This document shows, piece by piece, positions 12,293 to 24,294 of a stretch of 64,000 nucleotides of DNA; positions within the stretch are counted from its first letter, which is position 1, and every line of letters begins with the position of its first letter. A model generated the notes under the pieces. That model was not told the DNA's origin and made no database searches. It saw only the letters and a list, made by a program, of their open reading frames with translations. This DNA is from Sipunculus nudus (taxonomy: Eukaryota; Annelida; Sipuncula; Golfingiida; Sipunculidae): NCBI GenBank assembly GCA_026874595.1, contig CM049310.1, positions 866,001-930,000 on the forward strand, written 5' to 3'. The position numbers were made by a program, and so were the translations under genes.

Positions 12293-13440
12293 AAAAAGGA
12301 CTGTGTGGTGTAACTGCATACATGAGCAAAGTGATACATTGGAGGCAGTGCAGCTACAAGCTGCCAGGATTGTGACAGGCTGTGTCAGAGGAACTAGCCA
12401 TGCTAAACTATACAAAGAAACTGGCTGGCCCCTATTAAAAAAACGTAGGGAAAACTCAGTGGTCACTCAGCTTCACAAAATGTTAAAACAAGAAACTCCA
12501 CAGTACCTGTACCTTCTATTACCTCCACCAAGAAACTATACCTTTAATACAAGATCAAGTGCTCTACTCAATATACAAAACATTTTCTCTAGAACAGAGC
12601 TGTACTACAACTCATTCCTACCAAAATATGTACGACAATGGAACAAACTAGATGATAGACTTAAACACTGCCTGACCAGTAAATTGCTAAAAAATAATAT
12701 ATCCAGAGAAATTGCTAAAGACAAACCATCTAAATATTTTAATTTAGGATCAAGAAGAGCCCAGCTAATTCACACACAGCTAAGAACACAGTGCAGTTAT
12801 CTAAACCATGATTTATATAGAAGACTCAAATGACTCAAAATGCCAATGTGGATTCAAAACAGAAAATGCAGAACATTACCTACTGCATTGTCACCTCCAT
12901 GTCAACCCTAGAAGTAAACATCTCCCCCCCCCCCAAAAAAAAAAATATACCTGTAGAAGAACTTCTTTATGGAAATCCCTATGCAAGCAACACCAGAAAT
13001 GAAGAAATTTTGTAATCAGTATCTTCATACACAGAAGACACAAAAAGGTTCAAAATATAATATTCCCCACCATATTTTCCCATAAAAGTGATATTCATAA
13101 TTCATAGTCCTAATATACTAGGACCTGAAACATAGATGAAACAAAAACAATTTTAAATATTTGTCTTCCAACTAATAAATTAAAAAAAAATAAAAGAACA
13201 ATTTTCTTCTATTATTATTGAGAAAATTTACAACTTACCTTCACTTAGCCAACATCCATACCACCCTACCTCACCTAAACTCGATCACACCCAAACACTC
13301 TGAATATTGCCATCGTATATTGTTAGTGGAAACATTTGGGAGAGAGTCAAGGTAAGCTTTAAGTAGCTTGCACTCAGTTCCACTGATGCTTGTATTATGT
13401 GATTTATATGTGCGTATTCAGTATCAATAAAAATATCTAA
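12293..13440 (+). pseudogene. LINE ORF2 C-terminal fragment and 3' UTR, 5'-truncated
   Basis: The frame at 12303-12833 reads like the end of a non-LTR retrotransposon reverse transcriptase ORF. It has ARIVTGCVRGTSH, then GWPLLKKRRE, then YYNSFLPKYVRQWNKL. After a frame break at about 12830, the cysteine/histidine segment CQCGFKTENAEHYLLHCHLH continues. The same segments occur in the LINE on the minus strand at 54480-59818 (ARIVMGGVKGTSH; CQCGHPSEDPNHYLLQCHLY), so both copies belong to one family. The 3' UTR also shares TAAGCTTTAAGTAGCTTGCA (about 13353). Truncation at 12293 is typical of abortive target-primed reverse transcription. The copy is dead. Confidence 0.85.
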
Positions 13441-13885
13441 AAATGAACAAACCAAAAAAGTTAGTAATAAGAAACTTACATGGGTATTGTATATGGCATA
13501 TTTAAACGATACATGATGTGGGCTGCTTCTGATTATTTACATAATAATTTTGTTGTCATTATTAATTTGAAGTGAAACTGGTATTAGTATTATTAGTAAT
13601 GTAGTATTTTAAAGAGACAAAAGGAGACTGAATATAACTCATTTATTATTTATCAATATAATTCAATGCATGTTTACATGCATAAATGATCTATTAATCT
13701 ATGAATCTAGAAATCAGACCTATTCTGATATGAAATAACACTGTACAAAAAAGGCCGTTATCTTGTACCACAGTCTACATAAATATTGAAGCTTCAACAA
13801 AATCCCTCATAAATCCTTTTTTTTAAAAAAAGGATCAGAAGAATATTATATACATTAGAAGAAAAGACTGAATAAGACAAAGAAA
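13441..13885. other. Non-coding spacer
   Basis: AT-rich sequence with no gene or repeat that I recognise. Confidence 0.5.
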
Positions 13886-14748
13886 TGTCAAAGCCCAGAT
13901 TCCAATCTGGACCAATCGGGATTGGTCCAGACCAAATCCCTATTGGGATTCTAACCAGTCCAAACCCAGATCAGGATCTGTTACAGCCAAGATCCTGGTT
14001 CAGACTGAGTTGACATAATAAAAAATAATGCCTTCAGCACATACTTCTGATTTAATTAAGAAAAATTCACCTTAGTTCCGCCAACTCATAAACTTAAGTC
14101 TATATCATCACGACAAAATCTTATGCCATGCCAAACTTCAAATACAAAGGGTTAGTTGAACAAGTTAATATTAGTATTTCTGATACCTGGCATGGATTAA
14201 TTATTTGAATAAAGCAATACTACTGATTTTTGTGGCATAACTTAACCTTTGTTAAACGTTTTGTAATATGTTAAACTTGATGAATAAACCTTTTTTGGCA
14301 TGTATTATCTACATGCATCATGTATGTATGAATCAAAATAATCAAATTCTGTATTTAAAATAAAAAAAAAACATTTTTTTAAATATAAAAAAAAATTCTA
14401 CATGAATTTGATAATTAAAAAGAGCCTTGTGGACATGAAGTTATCAGGTAGATACAGTTATGAGCTGGATCAGGTAGATACAGTTATGGGCTGGATCAGG
14501 TAGATACAGTTATGAGCTGGATCAGGTAGATACAGTTATGAGCTGGATCAGGTGTATCTTCCTCTGATTAGACAGGAAGTCACTTTCTTTGTTATTAATT
14601 GAAGATGGACTGAATCCCGATCGGGATCTGGTCTGTACCAGTCAGGAATTGGTCAATACCAGATCCTGATCAGGATTTGGTCCAGCCTAAATCCCAATTG
14701 GGATTGGTCCAGAATCGCCAATTGGTCCAGATCTGGTGGGCCTTGACA
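13886..14748. mobile_element. Non-autonomous inverted-repeat DNA element, about 863 bp
   Basis: The ends are inverted: TGTCAAAGCCCAGATT on the left, and TGTCAAGGCCCACCAGAT when the right end is read on the minus strand. Both ends continue into a CTGGACCAATCGGG-type block. Each 100-base end zone is a patchwork of GGACCAAT/ATTGGTCC and GATCAGGATC palindromes. No transposase frame is present. I could not identify a target-site duplication, so the superfamily is open. A related single end may lie near 46920 (TGTCAAGGCACAGGTCC). Confidence 0.6.
14443..14546. repeat. 26-bp minisatellite, 4 copies
   Basis: Four tandem units begin ATCAGGTAGATACAG at 14443, 14469, 14495 and 14521, nearly identical (one unit has GGGCTGG for GAGCTGG). 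A partial fifth follows. The array is inside the inverted-repeat element. Confidence 0.9.
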
Positions 14749-15559
14749 CATACATCTGTGTATTAACGTTTACCTATTCTCATATGATGTTTAATTACAA
14801 AAAAAAAAAAAAAAGGAATGGTGTATCAAAGTCCATCATAAATACTGATACCCTGCATATTTTGTACCATAAGTGTACATGCTCTGATTAATGACTGTTG
14901 AATACCTGGGTGAAAAGAAACATTTGAACTAGATCAACAAGCTGCCAAGCTTGGCAGGCAAGAAAAAAATTCATATACAGTGCTCTGCTTTCATACCAGA
15001 AATTATCAAGTAATTAGAAATGCATTTCAGGACCGATATCTAATCCAATTGTTTGCTCTTAAACCTATTCTTGCATGACCCAGGGCAGCCACCATGGTAC
15101 TTGGTTGAACATTTGATTTTTGCTTTAACACAGCGGCATTTGTTGGATATACACCCTTATTTGCAGTGGCAAACAGAGCTCTCTGGAGCATTGTTTTATC
15201 TGCTAAACTCTCTTAATTAATTTTAAGCAAATAATTGGTATGATATGGATGCTGTAGACCACATGAAACATATCAAAGGTGCAAGTAATAATCAAATACC
15301 TATTCAGTAATTCCATTTCCAAAATTAATGTTAATCATGACATTAATAATTATACATTACTGTAAAAATTAATGTTAGTTATTACATTAATATTATAATA
15401 GTCTGTAAATATTAATAAATATATTCCTTGTAAACTATTTATAAAAAAAAATCAGTGTTAAAATATTGAAAATCTGACTGAAAACATCTTTCATATGTCA
15501 GTTACAATGCATAATATTTTAAGAAATCAGATCAAATCACTATTTTAATCATTATTAGA
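14749..15559. other. AT-rich spacer, no gene
   Basis: Includes an A15 run (about 14800) and a small cluster of ATTAATGTTA-type near-repeats at 15310-15420. Nothing coding is recognised. Confidence 0.5.
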
Positions 15560-15835
15560 TCAGATCATTATTTTAATCTTGCCTAGGCAGATTTAAACCC
15601 ACCTAAGTGATATCAGGTGGATTTTAAACTCGCCTGAATGATACGAGACAGATTGTACACTGACCTAGGTGAGATTAAAATCCTGGCCTGCTCCATGGTG
15701 ATTTTAATCTCACCAAGGCGAGATTGTGATTGTGATCTTGTCTAGGTGAGTTTATAATCTGTCTAGGCAAGATCACAATGGCAATCTTGCCTAGGCAAGA
15801 TTACAATCGCAATCTAGTCTAGACGAATTTAAAAT
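15560..15835. repeat. Palindromic CCTAGGCGAGATT minisatellite-like cluster
   Basis: About ten degenerate copies of a 20-30 base unit built on ATCTTGCCTAGGCAAGAT, itself a near-perfect palindrome, appear in both directions. They lie between AAATCTGCC and GACGAATTTAAAATC. The cluster could fold into several hairpins. It lies just upstream of the left C element. Confidence 0.75.
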
Positions 15836-15942
15836 CTTTAAATTAAAAATTTTAAATACATACAAATGATATAAAAACAATCAGAGATCAAACAATGGAT
15901 TTTAAAGTGAATTAAATGCCCTACTTAGCATGCAAAATAAAA

Positions 15943-18900
15943 CAAGGCCTACAGGCCTAATGCAAACCTGTGCAATGAGATTACACCAGGTATAATGCTT
16001 CAATGCTGGACCATTACTTTTCAAGAACATGTGTAACATGTATATGAACAATGCAAGTACTAAACACTTAGAACCAGAAACAATTAAACAAACATCACTG
16101 CTGCAATTCTGGCATGGGTGCACACAACACAAAAACTAGAATATGGGTAGTCAACAAGCAACTACGTGTATCCACCAAAATCAGAGTGGGAAAGGTGAAG
16201 TGAGGCATGGATTGAGTGGCAAGGGGAAATATAGTGAGGTGTGTTGCATAAAAACCTGAATGTCTGCAGCGTATACATAAATATAGGTGGCACGACCTGC
16301 CACAAAATCAAGAAAGCTATCCAAAATGTATAAACATGCAAAATTTTAGGCAGAAAAGTCACACCACTACTGAGATATGAGTGATTTTAGCCCAAGGCAG
16401 ATGAACAGACGGACACTGTGCAAAAATGGTGGCAGGTGGCGCCACCAATTTTGTGTATGATTAAGAGCTATGTGAGATCTATACACATGCAAAATTTCAG
16501 GGGGATATGTCAAACCAGTCCTGAGATATAAGCCTGAATGTCTGGAGCATATACATAAATGTAGGTGGTGCCACCTGCCAAAAAATCCAGAAAGCTATCC
16601 AAGATGTATAAACATGCAAAATTTTAGGCAGATAAGTCAAACAACTACTGAGATATGAGTGATTTTAGCCAATGGCAGACAAACAGACGGACGCTGTGCA
16701 AAAATGGTGGCAGGTGGTGCCACCAATTTTGTGTATGATTAAGAGCTATGTGAGATCTATACACATGCAAAATTTCAGGGGGATATGTCAAACCAGTCAT
16801 GAGATATAAGCCTGAATGTCTGCAGCGTATACATAAATATAGGTGGCCCCACCTGCCACAAAATCAAGAAAGCTATCCAAGATGTATAAACATGCAGATA
16901 TGTCAAACCACTGCCGAGATATGAGTGGTTTTATCCCACGGCAAACAAACAGACAGACACTGTGCAAAAATGATCGCATGTGGCACCACCAGTTTTGCGT
17001 ATGATAAAGAGCTATGTGAGATCTATAAACATGCAAATTTTTTACCCAATCAGTCAAATGGTTCCTGAGATATGAGCTTGGATGTCTGCAGCATAAATTT
17101 GAATGTAGGTGGCGCCACCTGTCATTAAATCAAGAAAGCTGTCAAGGATGTATAAACCTGCAAAATATCAGGTGGATAAGTCAAACCACTGCCAAGATAT
17201 GAGTGATTTATCCCAGGGCAGATGAACAGATGGGTGATGTGCAAAAATGATTGCAGGTGGCACCACCAGTTTTGCGTATGATAAAGAGCTATGGGAGATC
17301 TATACACATGCAAAATTTCGGCCCAACTGGTCAAACGGTCCCAAGATATGAGCTTGGATGTCTGCAGCTTAAACGTGAATGTAGGTGGCGCCACCTGTCA
17401 TAAAAAAAAGAAAGCTGTCCAGGATGTATACACATGCAAAATTTCAGGTGGATAAGTCCAACCAATGCAGAGATACGAGTGTTTTTATCCCTAGGCAGAT
17501 GAACAGATGGACACTGTGCAAAATTAGTTGCAGGTAGCGCCACCATTTTTAGTGTATGTTATAAAGCTTTCCAAGGGCTTCATTTGTGCAAAATCTTTAG
17601 CCCCAGGTCAAACGGTTCCCGAGATATGTGGGCTTATGTGTGGAAACAGACGCACAAATGGACGCTGGGCAGAGAGGAAAAGTCAGAGGTCAACCAAAAA
17701 TGAGGGCGCAGCAGTTCACATGTGACCGATCATAATTCTGAATTTTAAAAAATTCTGCCCAGTGGTAATGGAGGAGTTCTCCGGAAACCTATGCGGCGAT
17801 GGCGCTGCTGCCGTCGCCGTCCAACTGAAAACATAGTATCCGCAAAACTCTGGTGGATACAATGATTGTAGCTGGCACCACCAGTCTTATATACAACAAA
17901 GAGATATATACATATGCCCAATGTCAGACTGATATGTCAAACCCCTCCTGTGAAATAAGCAGGGACATACACTGTGCAAAAATTATTGTAGGTGGTGCCA
18001 CCAGTCTTGTACACTATAAAGCTACCCGATATGTATAAACATGCCCAAATTTAGGCTGATGTATCAAATTCCTCTGTAGAAATAAGCAGGTGCATACACT
18101 GCAAAAGTCAATGTAGGTGGCACCACCTGTCTTGTAAATGAGAATACCATCAAAGACGCATAGACAGGTCAAAATATCAGTCCAATACATCAAACTTCCC
18201 CAGAGTTTGATGCACTGGGCTGACAACACTTAGGTGAGTAAGGTAGTTGCCCCCGAATGACCTGTGACAAATTGCTGACTCAAGCTACTGCACTGAGTGA
18301 ACTCTTGACCTGCACCTGGCTAGACTGAGTGAACTTTTGACCTGTACCTGGCTGCACTGAGTGAACTCGACCTGTTGCATAATCTGACACAGTTGGCAGT
18401 CTGCCAAAGCTATAAATAGATTCAGGCTGAACTTTGGTGCCAAATATGATGCAGTGAGCAGTCTGCCAAAGCTATAAATAGAATGCAGCTACTGCACTGA
18501 GTGAACTCTTGACCTATACCTGGCTGCACTTCTTCCAATCCTGGCACTGTGCCAAAACTATTTATAGAGCTGAAATCATCTTGGCTAATGGCCAACATCA
18601 AGGCACTGGCAATCTGTCAATGGTAAACCAAGTGCTGCCATCTGTACACAGAAGTGGTCCTTACTTGAAATAACTATTTTCCCAATACGAAATGCTTTTC
18701 AGCTGACTTTTTATAAAAAAAAAAAAAAAAATCAGGAATATTTGTAAAATTATTTTGGATACATACTGAATGCAAAATTAAAATACAGATATATCTCACT
18801 GATGGCAAATTCTTGAATTAAGTTGAGTAGGGATACCAATAATTTATAATCCACGTACAGTTGTCTTTATATAGCCACAGAGAGCTGAATATCCATGATT

Positions 18901-20135
18901 GTAACATTCCTTGGTATGATGAATAACTTAAATCATAAATCTATAATTTTTAAAAGCTTTTAAAAAACTTTCTTGTCAATATTAACCTAAGATAACCTGA
19001 AATCTAAATGTCTAGTGGCATGATGTAATAGATGCTGATAAACTGGTGCCAGGCTAGATGTAACAGCATCACACAGCTAACATATATGGTAAAATGACTC
19101 AATTCAGTCTCCATAATTCAGCCAAAATCGTTCATGTGGAACCATTAATGACAATTAATATAAGAATTATTGTAGGGATTATTCTTGTAAAATATTTAAC
19201 AAACTGGCTTCAGTGGCATCAGTCGAAAAACGTTTCGCAGGTTTATGACTCATATTGGAAGATACAGCAAACTGGCTAAGTTCAGCTTCCTGTAACTCAG
19301 CCAAAAAGCACTGAGCCAAAACCATTTGAACAAACTTGAATTATCAACATCTGAGGATAATTAATTTGTGAGATTTAAGAATTTGGCCCAGTGGTTTTTG
19401 AGAAGAAGATCTTTGTAGCCACTGAGCTAAAATGGGCTGTTATAGCATATGACTAAATTCAGCTTCCCATAACTTAGCCAAAAGTCACTGAAAAGAGACC
19501 ATTTGAACAAACTTCAGAAAGCACTACCCTAGGATCATTTCTGTGCGATATTAAACATTTTGGCCATATGGTTTCAGAGAAGAAGTTTTTTGTAGCCCTC
19601 AGTGAGATACAGGCACTGATGACCCCGTACAAAAAAGGCTGATGCAGGTGGCACCACCAATACCTCAATTTCAGATATGACCTATGTGATCAACATTGGC
19701 ATAAAATTTGGTGATGATAGCTCCAGCCGTTTCTGAGATTTAAATTTTAATATGCTTTTTTGCACAGTTAACAAAGTTCAACCTCCTGTAACTCAGCCAA
19801 ATATCTCTGAACTGGAACTATTTGAACAAACTTGAGAAAGATTGTTCCAGGGATCATTTCTGTGAAATATTGGACAATTTGGCTGGACATTTTTGGAGAA
19901 GAAGATTTTTAAAGCTTTTTTAGCTTTTTCCTGTATAAAATCTAAGAAAATGCAGTTAGAAAAAAAATAAACAAAATCCGATGTAGTTTTTTGGATGAAT
20001 GATTATTTGCAAAAAATTTGGTGATGCTAGCTCCTGCTGTTTTTGAGATAGCTATGGTTAACGTACAGACAACGCACGACACACTAAGCACGACGCACGA
20101 CGACGCACTATCGCATAAGCTCACAGGTTCACTAA
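15943..20135 (-). mobile_element. Family C Helentron-like element with nested A (left copy)
   Basis: On the minus strand it starts TTTTTAGTGAACCTGTGAGC at about 20135. It ends at 15943 with GCACAGGTTTGCATTAGGCC, then TGTAGGCCTTG before TT. AACCTGTG at the 5' end is the inverse of CACAGGTT near the 3' end, and AGGCCTGTAGGCCT forms the 3' hairpin, so the Helentron-type arrangement holds. Sections with CTATAAATAG repeats (18410, 18470) and GTGGTGCCACC motifs are shared with the other C copies. It is nearly identical over long stretches to the plus-strand copy at 32605-38672. Its flanks differ from that copy. Confidence 0.85.
16136..17860 (-). mobile_element. Family A element nested in left C, copy A4
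   Basis: On the minus strand the 5' hairpin GTATCCACCAGAG/TTTTGCGGATAC begins at 17860, and CTAG closes the element at 16136-16139. It has five to six palindrome-bearing modules. The insertion point in C is the same as that of A5 in the right C copy. This copy is about 1.4 kb shorter than A5 because it has fewer modules. Confidence 0.85.
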
Positions 20136-20461
20136 AAATATTCAGATATCTAGGAAACTCACTTTATTGGAATGATTCCATAAAATAAACTGCAAAATGT
20201 TCCCATCATCTTATAAATCAGCAGCTAAACCTTAATACTATACCCTCATAGTCTTAATGCCTGGCTGAAGCATTCTGACAACAGTGTTTATGTTATGCAG
20301 TAATGAGGTACTTATCACTCAGCCTTATCATTTAATAGGCTGATACTAAAGGGAGTCATATGTCACCAGTGGCACTTACAATTACAGCCACATAGGGAGA
20401 TGTACCAGCTGGAGTGCAATGGTTATATATACAAGAAAATAGAGATGGTCTACAAAATAAG
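20136..20461. other. Short non-coding spacer
   Basis: Sequence between the C 5' end and the H repeats. I recognise nothing in it. Confidence 0.5.
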
Positions 20462-21549
20462 TTATTGTGAACATCCCTGACCTATGACCTTGGCCTTTTG
20501 CCCGTATATCAGCTGGATTTTTTCTAAATGATGGGTAACTACTAACCACTTAAATCTGGTGTAATTACTTGGCAACCAATAAGTGAATAACTTTGACCTG
20601 CAACCTTTAACCTCCTGACCAGCTTACCCCAAAATCAATAAGTTATTTATTCAAGCAAAAAGACCCATAAATATGAAGTTTGAGTCAAATTGAGTGATGC
20701 ATAGATGTGGCATATGGGAAAGACTGAAGGTTTAGGTTGAACAGTTTCACTTGAAATATGTTCACAAGCATTTAGAACAATTTAATATTGTGACCTTGAC
20801 CTTTGACCTTTTGAACTCTACATCAATAGGCTTCTTCCCCTATTGGTAGGTAAGCCATTTATGACAGATAGAAGCTATAGATTGAAAAGTTCGCCTGAAA
20901 ATGGCTCCATGGAAGAAGCGGGTGCTGTGAACTTGACCTTTGACCTCAAAATCAACAGGTCTTTTTCCCTGTTGGTAGAGAAGTGATATAATTGCTGGAA
21001 GGTTTGGAATGAAAAGTCTAGCTTGAAATGTGTCCACAACCTTTTCAAAGAAGTGGATCCTGTGACCCTGACCTTTGACCTTGTGACCTCAAAATCTATA
21101 GGATTCTTCATCCACTTAGTACGTGAGCTATACGTGAAAGATCAAAGAATTTGGATATAAGGTTTGGCTTAAAATGCACCCACAGGCTTTTCAAAGAAGT
21201 GGCTCCTGTAACCTTGACCTTTGACCTTTTGACCTCAAAATAATTATGGTTCTTCCGCTGTTGGTAGGTGAGCTGTATGTGAAAGATGGAAGGTTTGCGA
21301 TGAAAATTTTGGCTAAAAGAATTATTTCTGGGGGTTGCAAACACACCCTGTAACTTCAAGAATAATGGTCACAGTGACCTAATTTCAGGTTTGCAAGGAG
21401 ATCTTTTTAGAACCTCTAAGACATAGCTTCATGACCCTAGCCCCAACGGTTACGATTTGTGCCCTGCTAATAGACGGACGGACGGCCAGACGGAAGGATG
21501 ACGGACAAAGACCCATCGCTATAGCCTAGCATGACTGAAAGTCAGCTAA
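20462..21549 (-). mobile_element. Family H: B-related element with TGACCT-rich tandem core
   Basis: Read on the minus strand, the 5' end at 21549 is TTTAGCTGACTTTCAGTCAT then GCTAGGCTATAGC. This hairpin (TAGC-TGACT / AGTCA-GCTA) has the same design as the B 5' hairpin, followed by the same GTCCGTC-rich leader. The core is at least four tandem units of about 135-146 bases. Each holds TGACCTTTGACCT on the plus strand (20797, 20934, 21069, 21215), and a variant lies at 20478. The 3' end was not located. It lies head-to-head against the next B element and seems to have replaced the first arm of its hairpin. Confidence 0.6.
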
Positions 21550-21664
21550 AGTCTGAAAGCTATAGTCATGGTCCTTTGTCCATCATCCATATGGCAGGCC
21601 GGCCATTAACAGGGCACCTTTTGAAACCATTGGACCTACAAATCCAAAATTTTGCATACAGTTA

Positions 21665-21698
21665 GGCCATCCTTAAAAATTTCTGTGTTGGGGCTAAC
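21665..21698 (+). repeat. Left terminal inverted repeat, preceded by TTA
   Basis: 34 bases pairing with 23987-24020 at 33 of 34 positions. The single difference is an A/C in the AGAAATTTTT / AGAACTTTTT stretch. Confidence 0.9.
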
Positions 21699-23386
21699 AT
21701 TGGTCCAAAAAAAGTCATCAGGTAGGGAGGAAAAAAATATTTTTTTTAAAGGAGGATCTAGAGTTTACTACACCTTTTTTACCGGATATTAGCATATGCG
21801 AGGTTTATGTAAAAAAACATACCCGTACTCCATTCATTCCTTGCCTCGATACCATTGAAACATGCACAACAAGGTATCTCTGAACAGATTTTGTGTTTTA
21901 TTACAGGCTTAAAATCCTGTACTTGGGTTTAAAATGTTTTAGTACATGCTTTGAACATGTACATGTCAAACATTCACGTATTTGAAAAGTAATCAAGTAC
22001 TTTTCCAATAATGGTCAAGCATGTTATCATGGAAGCATTATAACTGATGTATATCCCATTGCACAGGTTCGCATTAGGCCTGTAAGCCTTGTTCTGGATC
22101 TCACATGAATTTGCAGACAATTTTATTTTATGTTGTATGCGAGTGCCAGAATTGTAGGAATGAGTGCAGTTTGAGATTTCCTTTGCAAGTGAAGAGGTAT
22201 AATTAAGAAGGACGGTAATAAATGAACTCTTTAGTAATAGTCAATGCCTAATAAGGTAGTAGAATATATAAAATGTTTATATAAATATATGTAAAACTGT
22301 ACTTTTTGAAAGATGAAACCATATATTGGATGTCGGTACCCTGATTAGGAATTTTATTTCTTCGGTGTTGATGTATATACAAACAAAATCTTGGTCAAGT
22401 TCGAAGATGGGTGACCTTGACGTTCGAAGATGGGTGACCTTGACTTATTTCTCGACGTTTTAGAGCGAATTATAGAAAATAACCGGCGAGTGTTAACATT
22501 TACCATGTGAAGGGGATATCTCCAAAAGTATTCAACACAGAAATTTCATTTCTTTGGTGCTGATACATATCAACAAAATCTCGGTCAAGTTCCAAAATGG
22601 ATGACCCAAGGTCACAGAGCTTATAATAGAAAAAAACTTAGGAGCTTATTTCTAAGGAACCACTGGATGGATTGTTTTGGAATATGGAATGGTCATTGGC
22701 CTTGATGATCTCGAAAGTGCTGCATGACTCACAAAGACTGGAGCCAGACTTACAAAGTTCATACCTCTCTAGTTCCAATTCACAACTTGAACAAAAGACA
22801 TATTTACAGATATACATCCATGTGAGAACAAATATTACATGAATACTTTTTACTGTTACCACCCATAAATACTGCTCTTTTGGCTGGGGGCTTTTGTCAG
22901 CTTTTGCTGATATTCTAGTATTTTTCTGTAATTAATGACTGAGCGAGCAATGTTGATCTCTATCTCGTCTACGTCTAAACAAGAAATGCCGTACGGTCAG
23001 GAAATATCTGTTTATTATAAAAGCTATTAATAAAATGAAATAAATTTACAAAGGCAGTTAAAAAGAAACATAAAAAAAATACAGTCGCTTATATGTTATG
23101 CCTGTTCTGATCAGCTGTGGCCGGTAGAAACGATGCGTCAGACACCTCGCAAAACCCTGTCATGATCGCCACAGAACTGACGAAATCTCGCAATTCTTGT
23201 AATACCAAACATCTGATTTGTGGAGATCGTGCGTTACACATCGTCAGTTGCAGATTCCATTAAATAGGCCCGCTTCATTTGCTTGATATAGGCCTACTCA
23301 CGGTGCCACCGTGAGTGTTGCTGTGAAATTATAACCAGTGTAAGCGACACCATGTCAGTGAACATTTTCCCGCCAAAATAGTGATG

Positions 23387-23760
23387 AATGAAGTCATATG
23401 GGGTGAACATTTACTACGGACCTCTTATTGGCTCTCTGGCTATGACGCGTCACCGCTCCGCCAATCACAAGAACGTTTGCGTGGGCCAGGCACGTGTTTA
23501 TGCAAATCAACGTGTCACATGGTTTAAATGCCAACTTTGGTCAGTTGACAGTATGAATGTCGAGAGAACTTTCATTTAATCAGTTAATGCGACAGCGGTA
23601 AGCTTCCGCTTTATTTGAAATCAAATAAGAACTATTTCTAATTGCTCAATATTTTTTTTCAGCCTGTTTCGCCAGAACAACGAAATTTGATGGCGGTTTC
23701 CCGGCAGTTTTTCTACTCTCGCGCACGAGTGTAGCGATCGTTCCACTTGTATATATATAG
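23387..23760 (+). promoter_or_regulatory. Promoter-like motif cluster inside the Harbinger-like element
   Basis: The zone is richer in CpG than its surroundings and packs several classic motifs: ATTGG (23427), TGACGCGTCA (23443-23452), CCAATCA (23461), CACGTG (23491-23496), the octamer ATGCAAAT (23500-23507), a splice-donor-like CAGCGGTAAGC (about 23593) and a TATATATATAG run (23750). It may be a captured host promoter or first exon, or the element's own promoter. Motif matching by eye is weak evidence. A 63-residue frame (23388-23579) has no recognisable homology. Confidence 0.3.
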
Positions 23761-23986
23761 GCACAACCTGCCTAATTGTTAGGGCTCAAACGATCGGCGA
23801 CGTTGGGTAATACCTTTCATTATGGAAATAAAGTGCATCTAAAAATGTAATGGAAGGACTATTTTTCTAGCACATGAAGGCAGATTTTTACGGGCCCAGG
23901 TGCTTGCGGCAGATCATATAAAAATATTAATTTGCAGATATGTCCAAAAAAAATTCCAGCCGCAGCCAAAAATCACAACTGGCCGG

Positions 23987-24020
23987 GTTAGCCCCAACAC
24001 AGAACTTTTTAAGGATGGCC
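23987..24020 (-). repeat. Right terminal inverted repeat, followed by TTA
   Basis: Inverse partner of 21665-21698. The TTA at 24021-24023 is the second copy of the target site. Confidence 0.9.
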
Positions 24021-24294
24021 TTAGACGCCCCAAAATCTCCAACCATACCAAAAATTGGGTCACTCAATTTTTGTTCCCTAAGATATTAAGGGAAAACCTC
24101 AATTTTTCATTAAAAACCCATTGTTACACATCAAGACTGCCTAATATTAAACCTACTGATTTTTTTTATCAGTTTTAATATTCATATTCTTCTATACATT
24201 TTCTATGTACATACCAGGAATTACATCAGTACTGCGTAAATTCTAGATGTTATGGGCCTTAACATATTGCACTTTGAAAAAATTAGGAAATATA

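Larger units (their letters stand above)
21665..24020. mobile_element. PIF/Harbinger-like non-autonomous DNA transposon, 2356 bp
   Basis: The ends are 34-bp terminal inverted repeats, 21665-21698 and 23987-24020, differing at one position. Each starts GGCCATCCTTAAAAA. TTA lies directly outside both ends (21662-21664 and 24021-24023). Joining the flanks at one TTA gives ACAGTTAGACGCCCC, matching the uninterrupted B sequence ACAGTTAGATGTCCCC elsewhere. A 3-bp TTA duplication with GG-starting repeats fits the PIF/Harbinger superfamily. No transposase or Myb-like frame is seen. The interior includes a C-family 3' end fragment (about 22000-22097) and a CpG-containing promoter-like zone (23380-23760). 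Confidence 0.85.
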
